From Pelargonium nanum (lineage: Eukaryota > Streptophyta > Magnoliopsida > Geraniales > Geraniaceae), in NCBI GenBank assembly GCA_036897485.1, contig JAYMTF010000472.1, positions 1-35,673 on the forward strand: a DNA stretch of 35,673 nucleotides, in the 5' to 3' direction. Below are positions 1-10,828 of the stretch, piece after piece; position 1 is the stretch's first letter; every line of letters starts with the position of its first letter. Below the pieces are notes generated by a model. It was not told the origin of the DNA. It saw nothing but the letters and a program-made list of their open reading frames with translations, and made no database searches. The position numbers and the translations under genes were made by a program.

Positions 1-14
1 GATCCAATATTTTT

Positions 15-36
15 AATGAGGTGTCATCACCTCATT
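15..36. repeat. Perfect 9-bp hairpin
   Basis: AATGAGGTG at 15-23 pairs with CACCTCATT at 28-36 around the loop TCAT. Flanking AATATTTTT and AAAAATATT segments (about 6-15 and 55-65) extend the symmetry imperfectly. It may be the remnant of a foldback MITE cut by the window edge. Confidence 0.5.
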
Positions 37-3000
37 GATGGCTTAGCCTAAGCAAAAATATTTTGGCTTAGAATCCTCAACCCCTATATATATATTATTA
101 GTTATGTTTTGTCACCTTTTGTTTTCATTTTACTTGAGGGAAAATTGTTGATTTTGAAATGTAAAGGAGAATCTTAATTTAAAACAATTTATGACTAATT
201 TTTAAGGATTACTTTCTAAAGACCGTCTAGAATGTGAAGAAAATATAACTATACATATACACACATGACAGAGAGAGCAATTGTAGTATAATGTTATTTT
301 TTTAAATGATTTAGTCTAAGTCGCCAATAAAATTTAAACCAACTAATCGATCCGTTTTCAAAAATTTGTACTATGAAGTTCATATTTTGTATTCTCTTTT
401 TATATAATAGAATTTGTTGTTTATGATAAAATTGTGATGTTTTCTGCAACTATCTAGAGGAGTACATGGAATATTTTTTCCTTTTTTGTGTGTGAACTCA
501 AATTTTTATTATTATTATTATTATTTTCAAAATAGTAATATTATAGGTGGGGTCAAAAAAGGCCTGAATCAGAGAAAAAAGGAATAGCTTTAACAAACTC
601 ATTTTTGTATTTACCCAACAAAATGAAAAAAAATAATAATGGAATTTTGGCTTTCCATCCAAGCAAATTCTTTTATGTGTTAGGGAATGTTCTTGGCCTA
701 TTGGTGATTTTCTTTTTCTATCTTAGCTTACCATGGTAGAGAAAAAGATTTGAAACTAAAGGACACAATATAGAGAAAAGGATGTTAAATTAGATTCTCC
801 TCTACTTTTCTTCCGCATCATGCATGTAATATCCCATCAAATTCTACTTCAAATATCTCGTATCTGAATTGAACTCTCGCAAATTTTAGTTTATTACGCT
901 TGTTTAATAAAAAAAAATATATTACAACTAGCTATCATAATATAGAGATGGTCTCTTGAGTGCACCAAGTCGGAGCAGAGTGCGTGTTATCGAAATCGCT
1001 CGAAATAAAATTGTGTAAACTATTTTAAAAATATCAATATTACTGTACAAAAGAAAAATAACATATTTTGTTTTTAGATGTACATAATAGCTGTATGTAT
1101 TTTCCCTCCATTATAATGAATATGCACGAGCACAACTTTAAATTTTACAACTACTTCACGCATTGTTCTTTCCAGTGCATTTTTATCTAACTCAAATTCA
1201 TTGTGAACAAGAGTTGTTTTGTGATTTCACATTTGAGTAAGAATAATAAATGAGTGAAGTGTTGCAAAATTCTTCACCTTTCGCCCCAATCAACTAAAAC
1301 AAAATAGGAGCTAAGGGGATCAAGTTGAAGTGGCATCAAGAAAAGCAAAAAGTGATCGTTTGTATATACAAGATAATCTGTCGCGAAAACTACCAAATTC
1401 TATCTATGATAGAAAAGAGAGTACCAAAATTTAATTAAAGACTTGATTTTTCTACGTGAATCTTATCATTGTTAAGTTAATTTAAAATGTCCTCACACAT
1501 ATGAAAAAAAATAGTAATGACATTACGTATCGTTAAGTATAAATAGAAAATGTATTAATTACACAATTAGCTATGACCGAAAAAAATAATAAGAGAGTTA
1601 ATATCATTTTGGTCGTTTTTCATATATTTGAATAACCATATTGGCATACATTTAGTTTATATTTCAAAATAGTTGGATACTAATAATTAAAAAACCGAAA
1701 TAAAAGTTAATTTGAATTAATAAGATACTTCTGTTTTCACATACCACTATTGTGTCATATATCTATAAAGTATCATAGAAGATACATGTGGAGATGGTTA
1801 GTCCAAAAGGTACCTATGACTTTAGGTCCATAGCCAACATTTTTGGTACCACACCCACACCCACACCATGTCCTAGGGGGCATCTTCACTCCATTCAATT
1901 ACTTTCCAATTCTAAATGGCATTTTCGAAAATTGATTTTCTAGGGTTATTTTGCATTCATCGATCGATCCATTAATTACTCACTACTAATGACTTCATGG
2001 TAAATGTTATTTGGATGTTGAATGGTGATGATTTCGGACCATTGTTGTCCTCATTGGTGTGTTTAACACTCATGACAAAAATGACTCTCGTTCTTTAAAA
2101 TGTATGAAGCGTCACAAGAGTCAGTTATTTCAGCATGCGACACTACCAGAAATTGCAGAAATAGCAACCAAACATTTTCTCGTAACTTGCAAACATATAT
2201 TTCACTTGCCAATTTTGCTCGCTATCTGCTAACTAACTTTAGCATCTAATTTTTTTGTAGGTAAAAGTTAGCCCTAATTGATGTTACTATACAATTCACT
2301 TAGAAGAATAGGGAAGAAGAAAGAAGGAATGTTAGTAGGAAGGAACAAGACATTGTTTTGGTGGTCTTTTCAAAAGAAATGAACACTTTTTTTTGGTGGA
2401 ATAGACATCACAGGCACAAACAACATTGTCAAGTTGTAAAAGATAAGAATTAAAGTTGCCTATTCTTTGATGATAATATTGTACCATATATCATAGTTTA
2501 TAGTATACACTATGTGCATCTTTTTTTCTCCTTTTCATGTCAAGAACTATCTACCACATTGCAAAAAGAAAATAAAAATTGAGAGCATATACAGTAGTCT
2601 TCAACTACATTTCATGTGGTTGGGATTTTGGCTGAGGTATCGTCATTTTATCGTTATTGATGCCGTCACGGATGATACTATCAATTTCAGTTTAAAAGTG
2701 TGAAATTAGATAACTTTTTGCATATGTAATGTATGAGATGTTGCAATTTCGAGTGTAGACAATAGAACGGGTTGAAATTCGCATATTTCAAGCAAAACAA
2801 TCTAATTAACTAACAAAACTACATAGCTTTGTCACATGTTTGTACAATATTTTCGCATTTTAATTGTTTTTTTAGGAGTGTTTTGGTCATTTTTATATTG
2901 TTTGATAATTTATTTCAAGTATATTTCCAGCGTGAGATACAAATATTCATTACGCATATCCTTTCCAGTGTTATAGTTTACATGCGATAGTCCACTTAAT

Positions 3001-3776
3001 ATAATAATGGTAATAAAAGCAAATGAAATAAGCAGGTTTATTTTAGGCAAAAAAGAAAGAAAAAACTAATAGTTTATTACTTAAATCGAACGATAACAAA
3101 CACGATATAAAACTGGAGGTTTGAATATCAACCCACTCAAATAAGGTTGACAAAAAGACCGAAAACCTAACCATGTCGTGGGCCACTCGATCCGTTGACC
3201 AACCCACAAATAGAATATCGACACTACTAAACCGAGTCACAATGACTAAAACTTTCCGAACAAAGCAAAAGAAGCAAAGTTTGAAAAGGTAATGAAATGA
3301 AGTGAATGGAATTAGGGCACGTAGGAGAGTTTAGTACAATCTTGTTTGTCTAAACCTTGCATGCCATTTGTCTGATGCTGTGCCAATTAAGCCGTACAAG
3401 ATTCAAACAAAGCTCAGGTCATCAATCAATTCAAAACATGCAACAACAACTGGTCACAAATTAACCACACTTTCTTTATAGTTTTGATACTTTTGAAAGT
3501 GATGTGCCCTAACATTTTATGCCACCTCCACTTTACCAGAACCTAAAAAGCCACTAACATACATTACATGGTCCCTTTAAAATATACTCTCACCACCCTA
3601 CCATAATTGGGGCTACAATATTCAAAACAACTTTATCATCTTATGCGTATTGTAGTAAAAAAAATTAGGATTAAATCTTTTTCCATGATTTAATTGGGTC
3701 GTTAATTTTGTTTAAAATACACTTTAAAAGTTAATAATATATTAATTTTAATGAAAAACTTCCTACACGTTTCGAA

Positions 3777-3991
3777 ATATACTCTCATCGTCCTAGTATG
3801 ATTGGATACAATATTTAAAATATACTCTCATCGCCCTACTATAATTGGCTACTATATTCAAAATATATCATCATCGCCCTACTATAACTGGCTACAATAT
3901 TCAAAATATACTCTCATTGCCCTACTATAACTGGCTACAATATTCAAAATATACCTCACCGCCCTACTATGATTGGTTGCAATATTCAAAA
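3777..3991. repeat. 43-bp tandem repeat, five copies
   Basis: Units begin at 3777, 3820, 3863, 3906 and 3949, an exact 43-bp period with substitutions between copies. Each contains ATATACTCTCATCG, CCCTACTATAA and GGCTACAATATTC-like blocks. A detached related copy lies at about 3580-3627. The array sits about 1.0-1.2 kb upstream of the FT start codon. Confidence 0.85.
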
Positions 3992-4864
3992 TCTTAATTA
4001 GCAAATGATTTTATAAGTTGTGAATGTTTGTCGTTAAAATAATTTTACGGTGAAATGTCAGCCATTGATATATAAGTATTTGAATATGCAATAAACTAAA
4101 CGAATTAAGAACAAACTAGAACTATGTATTTATACTTACCTAAACCCTAATTCAACTGTGAAATATATAACCAAAACGCTATAAAAATATACAAATTTTC
4201 AAAACTGAAAAACCCTTCTATAGTCTCTAACATATTTACAAAAGTGAAATCACCTCAGAAGTCTTTAATTAATTGACGTTGGAATGGCCCAACAAGACAT
4301 GTCTTTAAAAATATTGTTGATTCAAACGGTAAATTTGTTTCAATTGTCCCGACTAAATTTCAACTCGTTATGAACATATGACCTATGTTTTCTATTAGTT
4401 CTTTACTTTCATTAATTTATAAACTAAAAATCAAATATTGCAATTTTTTTTCCTTTTTCTCTTTTCTGATTCATTGACAAAATTTAGGAGCTGAAAAAAG
4501 AGAGAAGAAACAGCAGAGATGGCCCTGGAGGACAGTGATGTGATCTCTCTAGACCTACTTCTGCAAAAAATCCATATCTATCATAACTATATAATTTACA
4601 ATTCAATAAATATAATTTAGGTCCACTGTCATGTTCATGATCATGATCATTTGTGTCTAGCAAGAGTACATATAGCTAGAAATAGGGTCTTAAATCTTAG
4701 GAATCTAGTCAATAAGATCAAACTGAAAATTCAAATACACACACATCATAATAGCAATTAATTAAATAAATAAAAATAATAATTTTCATTACTTTTTTGA
4801 AAAGGTTGATTCTGTTGTTGAATGATGGTACTCAAGATAAAGCTAGTAGATACCAAAAACCAAG

Positions 4865-4872
4865 TATAAATA
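4865..4872 (+). promoter_or_regulatory. Probable FT TATA box
   Basis: TATAAATA lies 105 bp upstream of the FT start codon. A start about 30 bp downstream would give a leader of roughly 80 nt. No other TATA box between here and the ATG fits as well. Confidence 0.55.
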
Positions 4873-4976
4873 GCAAATGGTAGCTCAAGAAGATCAAGCA
4901 AGAAACCAAAAGAAAAAAAGAGAGAAAACATTTGATACACAACATTTTTTCTAAGAGCTTAGCTAGGGTTTTGAGC

Positions 4977-7001
4977 ATGCCAAGGGACAGAGACCCTCTT
5001 GTGGTTGGTCGTGTGATTGGGGATGTTTTAGACCCATTCACAAGGTCCATTTCTCTTAGGGTTAGCTACAACAATCGGGAGGTTAACAATGGTTGCGAGT
5101 TCAAGCCCTCGCAGCTCGTCAACCAACCTAGGGTTGATATCGGAGGAGAGGACCTGAGGACGTTCTACACACTGGTGATTATATAAATTTTTATGAATAG
5201 ATGTCGTTGATGCCAATTTGACAAGTGAAATCAACACTCGAGTTATTCGGTTAAATTTTGTTTTCATTGATACAGGTTATGATCGATCCAGATGCACCGA
5301 GCCCTAGTGACCCTGGCCTAAGGGAATACTTGCATTGGTGAGTACTCTTTTTTTGCATGAATCTATATGCATCTTAGGGTTTTGCTTGCATATTCTTAGT
5401 TTCTTCTTTTGAAAATATCGATAAATAATGAGTTTTTGAGCCTTAATGCATCAAACAAATTCTTCTGAAATGCTAACGTTTGGACCTTAAAATCAAAGAA
5501 AATCATACAATCAATTATATCGTTGAGAACGATGATTGTATTATATGTAAATAGACTTGTCACTCACCTAAATTTTGAACACAAAGTTGGCATTGTGTGG
5601 TGTTTATTGGCTTGAAAAAATGACACACACATTTATGTTATTAATGTATATAGCAATTAAGAAGTGAGGGACCAATATATGAATAAAGAGGGAAAGAGAA
5701 TAGACTAGAAGATAAAAAGAATAAAATACCTTGGATTTACTAGGTTTCGAGGAGATATATATATATATTAAAAAAAGGAGATGCTATATATTTCCATGTT
5801 AAATGGCCAATCAAAAATGTATCTTTTGTTTTGGCCATTCACCAACCTTCTTTCAGATAGTGCTTGTCACCTTTTTTTCCACAACAAATTGAGGTCAAAG
5901 ATATTTAAAATAAATAAATATCTAAGTTGGTTCAAAAAATAAATATCTAATCAAATAAATTATATATATATTATTACTTTCATCCATATGGTTTTTAACA
6001 CTTTTTTTTATCTCTATGAAATGTTAGGTTGGTGACTGATATTCCTGCAACTACAGGAGCTACTTTTGGTAAGTACTCTTTAAATTTTGTGTATGCAGAT
6101 TGTAACTAGCAATTAGTGCATATTTTGTTAATTTTTCCTTTACTTTTTTTATCAAAAATTTTCCTTTACTTAATTGTGCTGTGTTTTCTATCATTTTGTA
6201 TAAAAAAAAATAGATGGGTTATGATAAATTACACTAACTAGTTGAGTGTGTTTATTATTTAATTTTTCGTATTCTAAACCTAAATTATAAAACTCATATA
6301 AAATGCGAGTTTTGATTTGATTCATTATTCGAATAAATAACAATTACATATGTTGATTGCTAAAATATTCTTGTATATTTTGTTTGACGGTTTTGGGCCA
6401 AGAAGCAAAATGGCTTTAGAATCTCTTGATTTGTACTTACCTCGTACGTGTTTTATACATTAACTGATAAGATTCGAACATATCGTCTTTATTCAACATC
6501 AGTTAATATTAACCCGTCGTCTAAAAATAATTGAAATTTCGATGGACAATGATATAACTAACTAGGTAGCTTTCGCAATCACATAATTTGAAGTTGTTGA
6601 TGTAGGAATCATGTATGGGACCATAACCTTTTTATCTTCTTTCTCATCAACTCATTAAAACCTCAACAACATTATCTCTTTGTTAGTTTCATGAACATTC
6701 AATCAATTCCCATGAATGATCTTGTTTTTTGATTTGATCCATATGTTGTCTCTGAACAAAGAGTCAAAGATGCATGATTGAGAAATGGGAAAAGCGAATG
6801 CTCTCTCTCTCTACAAAACAATAGGCCAAGCTCTCTCTCTCTCTCTCTACAAAACAATAGGCCAAGCTCTCTCTCTCTCTCTACAAAACAACAGGCCAAG
6901 CTTTCTCTCTCTCCCAAAAAACAATAGCCCAATCTCTCTCTCTCTCTCTCTCACACACTCACACACATAATAAGCCAATCTCTCTCTCTACAAAACAATA
7001 G

Positions 7002-7033
<32 letters not shown>

Positions 7034-9548
7034 AATAACTCTCTCTCTCTCTAATAACTCTCCCCAAAAACAATATATCTCTCCAAAAATACAATATAGG
7101 TCAAGCTCTCTCTTTCCTGAAAAGTGAAGCTTCCATCACTTTTTTGCTCTGCAAACAGCTAAAAACCAAGTGTCAAGCAAAAAACAACAACACCTATTCA
7201 CTAAACTAGCTATCTTCAAGATTCTGATAGAAACTTCACACGACTGTGCATGCAAAAGTTACATACATATGTACATATGTACTTGCTGTGTTGAGTCTAG
7301 GGTTTTTCATATTTGTTGAAGCGACACGACACTTTTTACTACTATTTGGTGCCGTTTGGTCAGACACAAACTCAAAGAAGAACACTGTGAGTTACCAGAA
7401 AAACACATAGTTCTAGTTATGGACCCTATCTGACGTGTCTACACACCATTGGTCTGTTTTTGACACTTGTTGCATTTACTCACTGACTCATCGACAACAC
7501 CTTTGTTATGTTTCTATGATTCGTTTGATGCTAATATCAAGAACCTATGTTTTGCTTTTGAAATATCTTAGGTTAATTCTTGATGTTTTATTCTTCAATA
7601 ATATATATTAAGATTTAAAGAAAAAATGTACATTTCATGCATATATTTTGGCAAGTTAAAATTGTACTTGCTGCTGTGCTAGTATCTAGGGTTTGATCTT
7701 GAAGTGACACGACACTATTTAGTACTATTAGTTGTCGTTTGGTTGCTGCCAAATCTAACACACACACACTCAAAGAAGAACACTGTGAGTTACCAGAAAA
7801 ACTCATAGTTCTAGTTATGTACCCTATCTGACGTGTCTATTAACCATTGGTTTGTTGTTGACAGTTGTTAATTTTAGTGACTGATCTCGTCGACAACACT
7901 TATGTTTCTATGTTTCTTTCGATGCTAATGTCAAAAACAAAACCCATGTTTTATTTTTGTGAAATATCTTAGGTTCTTGCTGTTACTCTTCAATAACCCT
8001 AGTTCAATATCTTACATGCATTTGACAATATACATGCACCTTATACATATAAAAATTGTACATTTATAGTATTTAGATGCCATATAAACTGTAATGATAA
8101 AAAGATTAATTTATCATCACTATTTCTTAAGAAAACATTTGTACATACAAAAAATATGTTTACAAACATGTTTCAATGTATATATACTTCATTTTCATTG
8201 TTCGTTTAAATCATTTTTATCTTTGTATTTTCATAATCAATTCATACTTTGGAGGGTGTTTATTATATTTTTGTTCACTTATTTACAAAATTGTCTCTCT
8301 CCACTAAATGCTTTTCCATATTTTTAACTTTAAGTAGAAAAAAAAAACAAAAACTAGTTTCTTTTGCTTTGTTACAGCGAAAACTGTACAGTGCATGCGC
8401 AAGTTTCTGCATATATTTTGGTCAGTACAAATTATTGTACTTGCTAGTATCTAGGGTTTGTTCTTGAAGCGACACGACACTATTTTCTACTATTTGTTGT
8501 CGTTTGGTCTCTGCCAGAACTAGAACACTGTGAGTTACCAGAAAAACTCATAGTTCAAGTTCTAGACCCTCTCTGACGTGTCTCGATACTATTGGTCTGT
8601 CGTTGACAGCTAAGCAAAACATGTTGTTGCATGGATCAGTGAGTGACTCGTCGACAACACTTATGTTTGTTTTTGAATATCTTAGGTTCTTGTTCTTCAA
8701 CAACCATAATCAAATCATGGGACTCCTAGAAACCTTTTTCTATCTTAGTTACTATTTTGAACATTTTTTTTATCTTTTGTCATTACATTTTTCATAACCA
8801 ATTTACGCGATAATTACGAGTCGTCTTAAGTCTTAACTATGTGATATATGTGATTAGTCGACTTTTGGATTGGCTTTCTTTCGGGTTTGATCATAAATGG
8901 TCTACCAAAATCCAACTCGAGAAGGTTGTGAGTTTGTCCAAGTTGCGTGTTTCGGTGCAGTTTAAGACTTACCTCATGTATAATGTGTGAGCTAGCTTGC
9001 ACAGTTCGTCTCGAAAATTATTGACAAACACCCGGTATGAGAAAATGGCCGGATATGTTTTACGAGACCAAACACCAGTTCTCGAGACAGGTTTCAAAGT
9101 TCAGGTCCATATTGTCGGCTCTTCTTTGTGCAACCTTGCTATGACACCTTTTCTTTTATCATATGACACGTGTTTGTTAGAATATATTTACCAATTACGA
9201 TATCACATTGAGTTTTAGACTACTGGAACATTATATTTGTGTATGTTAGGTCAGCGAAAACCCTAATTTCCTTTGTTACCCTAACAATGTTGTAATTAAT
9301 AATAAATATTTATTTTTGTAGGGCAAGAGATCGTGTGTTACGAAAGTCCAAGGCCCACAGTGGGGATTCATCGTTTCGCGTTCGTGTTGTTCCGACAGTT
9401 GGGAAGACAAACAGTGTATGCTCCAGGATGGCGCCAAAACTTTAACACTCGAGATTTCGCCGAGCTCTACAATCTCGGCTTGCCGGTGGCCGCCGTTTAT
9501 TTTAACTGCCAGAGGGAGGGTGGCACCGGAGGAAGAAGACGTTCTTGA
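4977..9548 (+). CDS. FT: FLOWERING LOCUS T-like florigen (PEBP family)
   Basis: Mobile floral inducer of the phosphatidylethanolamine-binding family. It is made in leaf companion cells and acts at the shoot apex with 14-3-3 and FD bZIP proteins. Exons: 4977-5174, 5276-5337, 6028-6068 and 9322-9548. Lengths of 198, 62, 41 and 227 bp reproduce the conserved FT/TFL1 four-exon layout and give 175 aa, as in Arabidopsis FT. DPDAP is at 70-74 and GIHR at 115-118. Tyr84, Tyr133, Trp137 and Gln139 match the activator-type residues Tyr85, Tyr134, Trp138 and Gln140 of Arabidopsis FT, and the external loop reads [14 protein letters not shown]. Arg61, Pro93, Phe100 and Arg129 match the known 14-3-3 contacts. 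The start is the first ATG of the frame. Intron 3 is long (3.25 kb) and repeat-rich. This predicts an intact activator, not a TFL1 or BvFT1-type repressor. Confidence 0.97.
6799..7110. repeat. CT-rich minisatellite in FT intron 3
   Basis: About six imperfect units of roughly 30-35 bp, each a (CT)n run followed by ACAAAACAATAGGCCAAG or a variant (near 6814, 6848, 6881, 6914, 6962 and 6988), then pure (CT)n and degenerate units to about 7110. The run length varies between units, as expected from slippage. Confidence 0.85.
7241..8704. repeat. Three diverged copies of a ~320-370-bp repeat in FT intron 3
   Basis: Copies lie at about 7241-7574, 7626-8000 and 8384-8704. They share, in order, GTACTTGCT, CTAGGGTTT, GACACGACACT, AACACTGTGAGTTACCAGAA, CCCT(A/C)TCTGACGTGTCT, TCGACAACAC and ATATCTTAGGTT. 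Spacers differ: about 50 bp between copies 1 and 2 and about 380 bp between 2 and 3. No open frame is conserved between copies, so this is a non-coding segmental duplication. Confidence 0.9.
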
Positions 9549-9807
9549 CCCTAAGTATTTTGCATAATTACATATGTTTAATAATAATAAAAAAGTATAA
9601 TAAATGTATGGTAGTAACTAAATATATATATCTATAATATATATGTATGTAGGTATATTATTATGTGTGGATCGTGTTAAAAGACTATCTTTATGTAGCT
9701 ACTTATTCATAAAATTAATGTTATCCCATATCTTATTAGGATTTAGAAAGTGTGTACTAAGTTATCAGTAAAGTGTGTGTACTTAATGTCTACATTGTCA
9801 ACTTATT

Positions 9808-9813
9808 AATAAA
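9808..9813 (+). terminator. Probable FT polyadenylation signal
   Basis: AATAAA about 260 bp after the FT stop codon, in a T-rich region. This is a normal 3'-UTR length for FT genes. Other AT-rich near-matches at 9580-9600 are possible alternatives. Confidence 0.45.
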
Positions 9814-10568
9814 ATGGTCCTATTTTAATATAAATGCTATGTTTCTATCCTGAATTATTGTTATTATTATGTTATATGTGACAAATGTGTCTTTTTTGGA
9901 CTTTTCTATTATTTGTGATTTGATTTATTTGGATCTTTTAAAGAAACACCTAAAAGTGTTTTCAGCCCATTTCCAAACCACTCTTTTGGGCTTCTTTATA
10001 GTTTCATTGGTTGGAAGGCCCAATATCTTTTTGGCCCATTTTCCTTTCTCCCACACAACACTCAACAACCCAAAATTGTTAAAATATCGCTCGTACCACC
10101 CAATGAATTTGCCGTTAGTGGAGTAAACACTGAATCTAAATTTTGAATGATGTGTCACAAATTGAACATAAATTGTTATATGGTTGTTGTACCATAATCA
10201 TCTGACAATTTTGAACGTAGAAATATGTATGTAGGTGATCCAATACCACACTTTATCGGTGTACATACACAACCACACGATCTCGATGAATCTATCTCAC
10301 ACCTATTCCAAGTTCTAAAAGTAGTCAAAATCATATATACTAGACCTATCCAAGTTTGGGCCTAAACGAGACGAGTTAAAAATATGTGAATTTTGATTTA
10401 TTTTATTATTAGGTCGGATCAGTAATGACCCGTAGACCGTTTTCTTATTTGCCTACCCTATCGTGATTCGTGATAACACATGGCCCATATCATGCTTCCA
10501 TGGATCCAACCCGCCGACGTACCCGGATCCGGATATCCAGATCCAACACACAGCTCCCCAAATAACCA
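9814..10568. other. FT-FAS1 intergenic region with clustered site II motifs
   Basis: No gene is seen. Between 9964 and 10045 there are several GCCCA/TGGGC elements (AGCCCA, TGGGCT, GGCCCA twice), the site II type bound by TCP factors and common in promoters of growth and cell-cycle genes. Around 10330-10440 the sequence resembles worn MITE ends. Confidence 0.45.
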
Positions 10569-10574
10569 CACGTG
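10569..10574. promoter_or_regulatory. G-box in the FAS1 promoter
   Basis: CACGTG within ACACGTGTC, about 130 bp upstream of the TATA box. The core is bound by bZIP and bHLH factors. Its function here is inferred only from position. Confidence 0.4.
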
Positions 10575-10651
10575 TCCAAAGTCGCGCCTCAATCACCAAA
10601 AATATGGCGCCAGAAAACATTTCAGACCGTTTTGGAGCCAACCGTCAGTTC

Positions 10652-10662
10652 TTGGCGGGAAA
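10652..10662 (+). promoter_or_regulatory. E2F site in the FAS1 promoter
   Basis: TTGGCGGGAAA matches the E2F consensus TTSSCGSSAAA except at one position. It lies about 45 bp upstream of the TATA box and 167 bp upstream of the ATG. A second GGCGCC palindrome (TGGCGCCA) is at 10605-10612. FAS1 is a known E2F target in Arabidopsis, so S-phase control is likely conserved. Confidence 0.8.
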
Positions 10663-10705
10663 ATTACAAATTAATTTTCCCACAAAATTTTCACATCCCC
10701 AAAAA

Positions 10706-10713
10706 TATATAAA
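10706..10713 (+). promoter_or_regulatory. Probable FAS1 TATA box
   Basis: TATATAAA, 116 bp upstream of the FAS1 ATG. This predicts a leader of roughly 85-90 nt ending in a C/T-rich stretch. Confidence 0.6.
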
Positions 10714-10828
10714 CAAATCAACCCAAAAAAATAAAAAAAAATCAAAACTTTCAATTCCTCAAACTCCAAATCTCCACTGTTCTTCACCGACCCACAGAGT
10801 GTTCTTGTTCTTGTCTCCGAATTCATCA

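Larger units (their letters stand above)
1..4864. other. Non-coding upstream region of FT
   Basis: No gene is supported here: open frames are short, AT-rich and resemble no family. The stretch holds a small perfect hairpin near its start, an ATT microsatellite (about 506-526), a slightly GC-richer block at about 1790-1900 with short CCACAC repeats, and a 43-bp tandem repeat at 3777-3991. It probably contains distal and proximal FT control sequence, because FT regulation in Arabidopsis extends several kilobases upstream, but I could not identify a conserved block by eye. Confidence 0.6.

Noticed and set aside
2141-2290. Possible CACTA transposon end (CACTACCAGAAA)
   Set aside because: No matching inverted terminus or 3-bp target duplication was found downstream, so a chance match is likely.
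3777-3991. CRISPR-like regular repeat
   Set aside because: The 43-bp units are contiguous with no unique spacers, and the DNA is plant nuclear.
4932-4976. In-frame upstream extension of FT
   Set aside because: It begins at TTG, not ATG, and FT proteins normally start at the MPRDRDPL methionine.
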